Translations under genes and position numbers: made by a program | The notes under the pieces: model-generated | The model's database searches: none | The model's input: the letters and a program-made list of their open reading frames with translations, nothing else | What the model was told of the DNA's origin: nothing | Shown here: in pieces, positions 1-4,674 of the stretch | Position numbering within the stretch: the stretch's first letter is position 1 | Layout of the letters: each line of letters starts with the position of its first letter | Assembly (NCBI GenBank): GCA_009784305.1 | Contig: WRBZ01000077.1 | Coordinates: 1-5,646, forward strand | Direction of reading: 5' to 3' | Source of the DNA: Synergistaceae bacterium | GTDB taxonomy: Bacteria; Synergistota; Synergistia; Synergistales; Aminobacteriaceae | DNA: 5,646 nt

Positions 1-1775
1 GAGGGATGACCGAACCTGTACCCCATCATATCTATGATGGAAAGCCCGTTTATCTGACCGGCGACCTTTCCCTCGGTGTCGATGCGTATCACGCCGTCCC
101 TGAATTCCCTCGCTATTTTTTCCTCTATGATATCCGAGCGGTATTTTTTGTGGTCTATCGCCTTGATCACATGGGCGGCTGAAATTTCCGCCGCATGCGC
201 GTGTTCCGCCCAAGCGGCGGATTCGACGACCATGTCGCACACGCTGTTTAGCTTCGTTGTCATCAAATCTTTATGATCAACTTCGCGGCTCGTCCAGTTG
301 ATTATTTCTGCCACAGCCTCAGCCGTAAACGGCAACGCGGACTCCTTCTTAAATAAAGAAGCAATGCGGTGCGCCATAAGTTTTTCGTTATTCCTGCTTC
401 TCGGCATATCGGTGTCGAAACCCGCATTTATCTTGAAACACTTTTTAAACTCCGGGTCGTAATACTGCAGCAATTCATAAAGCAGAGGCGTGCCTATCAT
501 TACTATTTTGACATTTATAGGGACTGGCGAGGGGTTGAGCGATGCTACGGGGATGGCGCCATACTGTTCGCCTAAGTTTTCTATTACGGATTCGCCCGTT
601 CGGAGCACCCGTTTCAAGGCATCCCATGACATGAAGTTCATCAATACTTTTTCCGCGTCCAGCACAAGGTATCCCCCGTTAGCGCGGTGTATGGCGCCGG
701 CGACTATGTGTTTGAAATCCGTATATAGATATCCCTGACGGCTTTCATATTCGACTTTGCCGGCAAGATTATAATAAGTTGGATTAGTTTCCCATATTAC
801 AGGCGCGCCTTTTTTAGGCTTATTGCTGACAAACAGGTTTGCAGAGTAGCGGCTGAAATCTATCTCTGAGTTTTCGTCCCTGACCGAGGTGACAAAAACT
901 CCGAAATTCTCGACTACATCCTCCGTCATGCGGTCAAACCACTTTAATAGATTCTCAGAGCTGTGCTGCTCCCGCAGTTCGCGCATCGGCGGCTCTATTG
1001 CGGCGCGGCATATATCCGACTCCAGTTTGCTTATCTTTTCTTTCAGCTGTTTTTCCCTGTCCCTTATCACCCTCAATACTTCAAGCGTGCTTTGAGACAC
1101 TTTGTCCGACACATCCTGAAATTTCTTTCTCTTAGCGGACGGCAGCGCTTCATATTCTTCGGGTTCAAGCTCCCTTATTATTTCCTCACCCGCTTCATTT
1201 TTATCAGGTATGAGAGGTATATTTACGAACCCCTGTGGGGTGCGTTTAAGCGAGAAGCCTCTTTTTGCTGCGTCCTCCTTGAGCTTGTCCATTTCGTCGT
1301 TGACGAATTCCTGAAATTTTTTCACCAATTGAGCCTTGGCATCCTCATATTGGCTTTTTTCAAAAGCTTTGCTTATGGTCACTTTAAGCTCATTTACAAG
1401 GGTATCGAGCGCATTGCACAACAGCTTGCCCTTGCCTGCGGGGACATTCGCCGCTATGGGCTTCCCTGGTTCATCGAAGTTATAAAGATAAATCCAGTCA
1501 TCAGGCGTGTCACATTTTTTAGCTATGGTTTGGAGCTGGGACAGAGAGTAACTTGTGCGTCCACTGCCATTTTCGCCTGTGATGAAGATGTTGTAGCCGC
1601 GGGCGGATACGGCAAGCCCAAAAGATATTGATTCCACAGCCCTCTTTTGCCCTATGAGCCCTTTTACCGACCTCACCTTGTCGACATTTTCAAGCCCCAA
1701 GTCTTTTGGGTCAGTCTTGCGGACGAGTTCCGAAGCTTTTAGTTTGTATACCGCCTGAGTTTTTATTGAAGTCAT
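1..1775 (-). CDS. Lon-like ATP-dependent protease (AAA_32/COG1067 type), partial, C-terminus cut by window edge
   Basis: Probable cytosolic ATP-dependent serine protease of the Lon-related family, which degrades misfolded or regulatory proteins. 591 complete codons are visible; full-length relatives are usually about 780-820 residues. Seen: an N-terminal segment with GLIGQKRAVESISFGL (39-54) and YNIFITG before a Walker A-like loop G67-ENGSG-R73-TS; a charged helical, probably coiled-coil insertion at about 125-275; a Walker B-like GGYLVLDAE (367-375); a sensor-1-like strand VKIVMIGTP (422-430); DPEFKKCFKI (440-449); then the linker EEKIAREFRDGVIRIDTEGK into GQINGLSIID, the hallmark entry to the Lon protease domain. 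The Ser-Lys catalytic dyad lies off the window. The start is firm: ATG at 1775 has GGGAG seven bases upstream, and an in-frame stop lies just before it at 1802-1800. Walker A has Arg where Lys is canonical, which I recall as common in this family. It is divergent from the DegP-like gene. The family call is secure; the substrate is unknown. Confidence 0.93.
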   Translation of the reverse strand, partial: MTSIKTQAVYKLKASELVRKTDPKDLGLENVDKVRSVKGLIGQKRAVESISFGLAVSARGYNIFITGENGSGRTSYSLSQLQTIAKKCDTPDDWIYLYNFDEPGKPIAANVPAGKGKLLCNALDTLVNELKVTISKAFEKSQYEDAKAQLVKKFQEFVNDEMDKLKEDAAKRGFSLKRTPQGFVNIPLIPDKNEAGEEIIRELEPEEYEALPSAKRKKFQDVSDKVSQSTLEVLRVIRDREKQLKEKISKLESDICRAAIEPPMRELREQHSSENLLKWFDRMTEDVVENFGVFVTSVRDENSEIDFSRYSANLFVSNKPKKGAPVIWETNPTYYNLAGKVEYESRQGYLYTDFKHIVAGAIHRANGGYLVLDAEKVLMNFMSWDALKRVLRTGESVIENLGEQYGAIPVASLNPSPVPINVKIVMIGTPLLYELLQYYDPEFKKCFKINAGFDTDMPRSRNNEKLMAHRIASLFKKESALPFTAEAVAEIINWTSREVDHKDLMTTKLNSVCDMVVESAAWAEHAHAAEISAAHVIKAIDHKKYRSDIIEEKIAREFRDGVIRIDTEGKVAGQINGLSIIDMMGYRFGHP

Positions 1776-1782
1776 TTTTTCT

Positions 1783-1787
1783 CTCCC
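1783..1787 (-). promoter_or_regulatory. Ribosome binding site of the Lon-like gene
   Basis: On the minus strand GGGAG is followed by seven bases (AGAAAAA) and then ATG at 1775. It supports this start, the only usable ATG after the in-frame stop at 1802-1800. Confidence 0.8.
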
Positions 1788-1809
1788 GATAGATGCAGAT
1801 TACAATTTA

Positions 1810-1833
1810 CATGTACAGTGTACATTGTACATG
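1810..1833. promoter_or_regulatory. Candidate operator: three TGTACA repeats in a 24-bp near-palindrome
   Basis: TGTACA occurs at 1812-1817, 1819-1824 and 1826-1831, exactly 7 bp apart. The whole block is an inverted repeat matching its own reverse complement at 22 of 24 positions, with perfect 8-bp outer arms CATGTACA and TGTACATG. CAATTTACA flanks it as a direct repeat at 1803-1811 and 1836-1844. It sits between two divergent protease genes and overlaps possible promoter elements for both, so a repressor or activator site is a reasonable inference. It matches none of the heat-shock operators I know (CIRCE, CtsR, HspR) nor the Gram-positive LexA box. Confidence 0.45.
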
Positions 1834-1845
1834 CGCAATTTACAA
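1817..1845 (-). promoter_or_regulatory. Possible promoter of the Lon-like gene
   Basis: Read on the minus strand, TTGTAA (1845-1840) and TACACT (1822-1817) are separated by 17 bp, a sigma70-like arrangement about 42 bases before the start codon. The -10 is a weak match and overlaps the TGTACA palindrome, which would suit repression by a bound factor. Inferred from spacing only. Confidence 0.25.
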
Positions 1846-1846
1846 T
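1841..1846 (+). promoter_or_regulatory. Possible -10 element for the degP-like gene
   Basis: TACAAT matches TATAAT at 5 of 6 positions. The hexamer 17 bp upstream (GTGTAC, 1818-1823) is a poor -35 and lies inside the TGTACA palindrome, so activation by a factor bound there, or a different promoter, is possible. TAAAAT at 1895-1900 is an alternative -10, also without a good -35. Low confidence. Confidence 0.2.
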
Positions 1847-1936
1847 AAATAAATGTAGTATGGATTTTCTCACAAAATATTCACAAATGACTGCTAAAAT
1901 AAATAAAAATATCGCTCAAAACGAGCAAATCATTAC

Positions 1937-1943
1937 GGAGGTG
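1937..1943 (+). promoter_or_regulatory. Ribosome binding site of the degP-like gene
   Basis: GGAGGTG ends nine bases before ATG at 1953, a strong Shine-Dalgarno match. An in-frame TGA at 1947-1949 excludes any upstream start. Confidence 0.9.
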
Positions 1944-1952
1944 AATTGAATT

Positions 1953-3365
1953 ATGGTAACAAGAAAAAAGTTTTTATCCACATTTTTTGCGGCGCTTTTA
2001 ATCGCAGTTTTTTCCACAGTTGTATTCGCGGCGGATTCTCTGCCTTTTAACGTAACGCCTGGTGAAAATCCTGTCAAGAAGATTGCGAAAGAGTTTTCCC
2101 CTGCGGTAGTCAATATTGATGTAGAGTCCATAGTGACACAGTCATATGGCGGACTTGGAGGGCTTGAAAATGACCCGTTTTTCAGGCGTTTCTTTGGAGA
2201 GGAGTTCAGGCGTTTCTCGCGCTCGATCCCAATGAAAGGGCGCGGATCGGGGTTCATAGTTTCAAAAGAAGGGCTGATACTGACCAATAACCATGTTGTG
2301 GAAGGCGCCAACAAAATAACGGTAACTCTTTCCAGCGGAAAAACATTTGAAGCAAAAGTCATTGGTAAGGACCCGACGTTCGATCTTGCAATAATAAAGC
2401 TGCAAAGTGAAGAAGAGTTTCCGGTAATAGAGATGGGAGATTCGGACGCTATTGAAGTTGGCGATTGGGTAGTAGCGATAGGAAACCCTTACGGACTTGA
2501 GCATACCGTCACAGTCGGCGTAATTTCAGCAAAAAACAGGAGCATACATGCTCAAAACTTGAATTTTGACGGATTCCTTCAGACCGACGCGGCAATCAAC
2601 CCGGGTAACAGCGGAGGGCCGCTTATAGGGCTTGACGGGAAGGTAGTGGGTATTAATACGGCAATACTGCCATACGCTCAGGGGCTTGGATTCGCGATCC
2701 CGGTAAACATGGCGAAGCAAATAATGAATGACCTTGTGGAGTTCGGATCAGTGAAAAGAGGATACCTTGGCGTATCTGTGCAAAACTTGAGCGCTGAATT
2801 TAAAGAGGCGTTTGAACTCGATGTAGAGGAAGGCGTAGTAATAGGGGATGTTCTTACGGGAGAAGCGGCTGAAAAAGCAGGGGTGAAACGCGGAGACGTA
2901 GTAACGCATATTAACGGAGAAGAGGTCAAAAACGTAGCGGCGTTCGTAAACAAAATCCGTTCCTTCGCTCCGAATACGAAAATCAAACTCAGCTTGATTC
3001 GGGAAAAGAAACCTTTGGACATAGAGGTTGAGCTTGGGTTAATGCCCGGAGCTGAAGCTGCTGTCAGCAATAGAGGGCAGGAGATACTCGATAAATTGGG
3101 AATAGCTGTAACCCCTGTAAACAAAGAACTTCAGAATAAGTACAGAATTGATATGGAAGAAGGCCTTGTCATAACGAGAATAATTCAGGGGTCTGAAGCG
3201 CAAACAACAGGGCTTTCCGAGGGAGATGTCATATTTGAGGTGAACAATTCCAGAGTAAACAGCATTGAGGATTTCAACAAGGCTATAGCCAACAAAAAAT
3301 CGCTTGCCTTATTGATTTCGCGCAGCGGAAAAACTTTCTACGTCCCAATGAAAATACCGGAGTAG
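1953..3365 (+). CDS. degP: Do/HtrA-family periplasmic serine protease (DegP/DegQ/MucD type) with two PDZ domains
   Basis: ATP-independent protease/chaperone of the envelope that degrades or holds misfolded exported proteins; family members work as trimers or larger cages. The 470 residues are the usual length. Seen: a signal peptide with basic start (MVTRKK), hydrophobic core to about residue 25 and cleavage likely near VFA-ADS (26/27); a Phe/Arg-rich loop DPFFRRFFGEEF (74-85) typical of DegP/MucD; a trypsin-like domain at about 40-260 with catalytic His114 in TNNHVVEGA, Asp144 in DPTFDLAIIKL and Ser220 in GNSGGPLI; PDZ1 at about 268-360 (YLGV at 271-274); PDZ2 at about 380-465 (EGLVITRI at 403-410). 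All three catalytic residues are present, so it should be active. ATG is preceded by GGAGGTG and an in-frame stop, so the start is firm. It is divergent from the Lon-like protease gene and appears monocistronic, since hairpins and a terminator follow. DegP versus DegQ cannot be told apart from the sequence alone. Confidence 0.96.
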   Translation: MVTRKKFLSTFFAALLIAVFSTVVFAADSLPFNVTPGENPVKKIAKEFSPAVVNIDVESIVTQSYGGLGGLENDPFFRRFFGEEFRRFSRSIPMKGRGSGFIVSKEGLILTNNHVVEGANKITVTLSSGKTFEAKVIGKDPTFDLAIIKLQSEEEFPVIEMGDSDAIEVGDWVVAIGNPYGLEHTVTVGVISAKNRSIHAQNLNFDGFLQTDAAINPGNSGGPLIGLDGKVVGINTAILPYAQGLGFAIPVNMAKQIMNDLVEFGSVKRGYLGVSVQNLSAEFKEAFELDVEEGVVIGDVLTGEAAEKAGVKRGDVVTHINGEEVKNVAAFVNKIRSFAPNTKIKLSLIREKKPLDIEVELGLMPGAEAAVSNRGQEILDKLGIAVTPVNKELQNKYRIDMEEGLVITRIIQGSEAQTTGLSEGDVIFEVNNSRVNSIEDFNKAIANKKSLALLISRSGKTFYVPMKIPE

Positions 3366-3439
3366 AATAAAAATTTAAACTTCACAGGAACTTTTTTGTC
3401 TTCATGATAGTTTAAAACTCCTATTGTGAACATGTCATT

Positions 3440-3471
3440 CAAATCGTAGGGGACGCGTCCCCTACGATTTG
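3440..3471. repeat. 32-bp perfect palindrome; possible dispersed repeat or degP terminator
   Basis: Sixteen bases (CAAATCGTAGGGGACG) are followed directly by their exact reverse complement. As RNA this gives a stem of about 14 bp with a CGCG loop, the first strong hairpin after degP (75 bases past its stop). Only a weak T-rich run (TTGTTGTT) follows on the plus strand. It could therefore be a rho-independent terminator, a dispersed repetitive palindrome, or both. The hairpin is certain from the sequence; its role is inferred. Confidence 0.75.
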
Positions 3472-3523
3472 TTGTTAACCGTAGCCCAGGTTAATTCTGC
3501 GTGGCGCGCTCAGTGCATGGGAG

Positions 3524-3561
3524 CTGGATTGCTTCACTGCAATCGCAAAGACGGAAGTGAC
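3524..3561. repeat. Diverged copy of a dispersed intergenic repeat (GATTGC hairpin)
   Basis: CTGGATTGCTTCACTGCAAT and the bases after it, read on the opposite strand, give GAAGCAATCCAG preceded by a GTCA-type start. This layout resembles the 'GTCATTGCGAG...GAAGCAATCCAG' intergenic repeat known from many unrelated bacterial genomes. GATTGC (3527-3532) and GCAATC (3539-3544) form a perfect 6-bp stem with a 6-base loop. The similarity is from memory and the copy is diverged. Confidence 0.4.
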
Positions 3562-3584
3562 AGTGTTTTTCCTGCAAAAACTGT
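3560..3584. repeat. Bulged inverted repeat (hairpin)
   Basis: ACAGT-G-TTTTT (3560-3570) pairs with AAAAACTGT (3576-3584) across a 5-base gap, with one unpaired G. It abuts the next terminator hairpin with no spacer, giving two hairpins in tandem. Confidence 0.5.
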
Positions 3585-3616
3585 AAATCACCATTCGTTA
3601 AGAAGGGTGATTTTTT
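3585..3616 (+). terminator. Rho-independent terminator downstream of degP
   Basis: AAATCACC (3585-3592) pairs with GGTGATTT (3606-3613) as an 8-bp stem, and inner TTC/GAA pairing (3594-3596, 3602-3604) can extend it past one mismatch. The right arm runs into six T residues (3611-3616). The AAA at the left foot gives only a short T run on the other strand. It lies upstream of the livH promoter, so it insulates the liv operon from degP readthrough. Confidence 0.75.
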
Positions 3617-3668
3617 AGTGGCGGATTCTTGTGAATTTTTGCTTTTTTTTAATTTTTAAATATTATCT

Positions 3669-3697
3669 TTATGACTTTCACCAAGATGATATATAAT
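3669..3697 (+). promoter_or_regulatory. Likely promoter of the livHM operon
   Basis: A perfect TATAAT (3692-3697) lies 35 bases before the livH start. TTATGA (3669-3674), 17 bp upstream, is a weak -35. The -10 is embedded in a short inverted repeat, ATGAT-ATATA-ATCAT (3686-3700), which could be a regulator site or chance in AT-rich DNA. Transcription would start near 3704 and give a leader of about 30 bases. Confidence 0.5.
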
Positions 3698-3720
3698 CAT
3701 AATATTGCAAATAAACTTTG

Positions 3721-3726
3721 GGAGGT
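3721..3726 (+). promoter_or_regulatory. Ribosome binding site that decides the livH start
   Basis: GGAGGT is followed six bases later by TTG at 3733. An in-frame TTG at 3718 overlaps this Shine-Dalgarno sequence and would add MGGGI to the protein, so it is not a plausible start. The downstream TTG is chosen. Confidence 0.8.
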
Positions 3727-3732
3727 GGAATT

Positions 3733-4662
3733 TTGGCGACTTCATTTTTGCAACAAGTCATAAACGGGCTGTCCCTCGGTTCTGTTTATGCTTTAATCGC
3801 CGTTGGTTATTCTCTTGTATATTCAATTTTGCTGTTCTCCAATTTTGCTCATGGAGGATTCCTTGTGGTTGGCGGGTATATATGCTACGGGATGATGATG
3901 CAATATGGCATGAACGTTTGGGTAGGGGGAGCAGCAGCTATTGTCGGGGCCGGTCTCGTAGCAGTAGTAACAGAACGCTTTGCTTACAAACCGATCCGCG
4001 AGCGAACTCCATTAACGCTTTACCTGCTTATCGCCTCGATGGGAGTTTCCATAGTCATTGAGAATTTCTTTGTCATCACGATCGGCGGACGCTTCAGAGC
4101 TCTGCCTCCCTTGAATTTGGGCGATCTGTTTCCCGTATCAGAATCTCTGTCTAAAATGTCACTGCAGTCCCCAATAAATATCGCTCAAGGAATAACGATA
4201 AGCTTGTTCGACGTGATAACATTTGTCGTAGCAATTGTATTCTTGATCGGACTGCAATTATTTCTGCAAAAAACCAGATGGGGGCTTGCAATACGAGCTG
4301 CCGCCTGTGACCTTAGGACTGCCGGGTTAATGGGAGTTAACGTCGGGCTTCTTGTCGGAATAGTTTTCCTTGTTGCCGGAGGGCTTGCGGCAATATCAGG
4401 TATTTTCCTTGCAATGCGATACACTCTTTTCCCGCAGCTTGGAGGAATAACTATAAAAGCTTTTGTTGCAGCAGTCATAGGAGGATTGGGAAGCCTTCCA
4501 GGAGCTGTTGTCGGGAGCCTTATTCTGGGCTTGACGGAAATGCTGGCCGCAGGTTTTATAAGCAGCCAAATGAGAGACATTGTGGTTTTCTCTTTATTGG
4601 TAATAACTCTTCTTGTTAGACCTGCCGGGTTGTTCGGCAAGCAAATCGGCGATAAGGTATAG
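3733..4662 (+). CDS. livH: Branched-chain amino acid ABC transporter permease LivH
   Basis: Inner-membrane permease that forms the translocation channel with LivM for uptake of leucine, isoleucine, valine or related substrates, powered by LivG/LivF and fed by a binding protein. The 309 residues match the family length. Seen: the family start MATSFLQQVINGLSLGSVYALIAVGYSLVY, NFAHGGFLVVGGY (37-49), about eight hydrophobic segments, an EAA-like cytoplasmic loop GLAIRAAACDLRTAGLMGVN (184-203) that contacts the ATPase, and GGLGSLPGAVVGSLILGLTE (250-269). It starts at TTG 3733, six bases after GGAGGT. It is followed by livM with a 12-base gap, and the livM ribosome binding site overlaps its TAG stop, so the two are probably translationally coupled. 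Its own promoter follows the terminator. Specificity cannot be set from the permease: related systems carry urea, amides or other amino acids. Confidence 0.95.
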   Translation: MATSFLQQVINGLSLGSVYALIAVGYSLVYSILLFSNFAHGGFLVVGGYICYGMMMQYGMNVWVGGAAAIVGAGLVAVVTERFAYKPIRERTPLTLYLLIASMGVSIVIENFFVITIGGRFRALPPLNLGDLFPVSESLSKMSLQSPINIAQGITISLFDVITFVVAIVFLIGLQLFLQKTRWGLAIRAAACDLRTAGLMGVNVGLLVGIVFLVAGGLAAISGIFLAMRYTLFPQLGGITIKAFVAAVIGGLGSLPGAVVGSLILGLTEMLAAGFISSQMRDIVVFSLLVITLLVRPAGLFGKQIGDKV

Positions 4663-4668
4663 GGAGGA
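4661..4668 (+). promoter_or_regulatory. Ribosome binding site of livM overlapping the livH stop
   Basis: AGGGAGGA begins inside the livH TAG (4660-4662) and ends six bases before ATG at 4675. The overlap suggests coupled translation of the two permeases in equal amounts. Confidence 0.85.
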
Positions 4669-4674
4669 CTGAAG

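Larger units (their letters stand above)
3366..3732. other. Gene-free intergenic stretch rich in hairpins, between degP and livH
   Basis: No credible gene lies in these 367 bases. In order it holds an AT-rich leader with a spaced inverted repeat (TTTAAAC 3374-3380, GTTTAAA 3410-3416); a 32-bp perfect palindrome; a more GC-rich block at about 3471-3562 with a repeat-like hairpin; a bulged hairpin at 3560-3584; a terminator at 3585-3616; a T-rich tract at about 3636-3657; and the livH promoter. The GC-richer middle against AT-rich flanks suggests an inserted repeat element. Confidence 0.7.

Noticed and set aside
963..1631. 222-codon open frame on the plus strand
   Set aside because: It lies entirely antisense to the Lon-like gene, has no ribosome binding site, and its translation is low-complexity and rich in Phe and Tyr, while the minus frame gives clear family motifs.
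1911..1926. GCTC-AAAAC-GAGC hairpin in the degP leader as a riboswitch or thermometer
   Set aside because: The stem is only 4 bp and does not include the ribosome binding site, so there is no support for RNA-based control.
3374..3430. Spaced inverted repeats TTTAAAC/GTTTAAA and TTCACA/TGTGAA just after degP as a terminator
   Set aside because: The arms are AT-rich and 29-38 bases apart, and no T tract follows on the plus strand. Stronger hairpins lie downstream.
3440..3616. CRISPR-like or tRNA-like array
   Set aside because: The hairpins differ from one another, there are no regularly spaced identical repeats, and no cloverleaf or CCA end can be folded.
3517..3618. 33-codon small open frame starting at ATG in the degP-livH gap
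   Set aside because: There is no Shine-Dalgarno sequence, it runs through two hairpins, and its stop lies at the terminator T tract; most likely chance.
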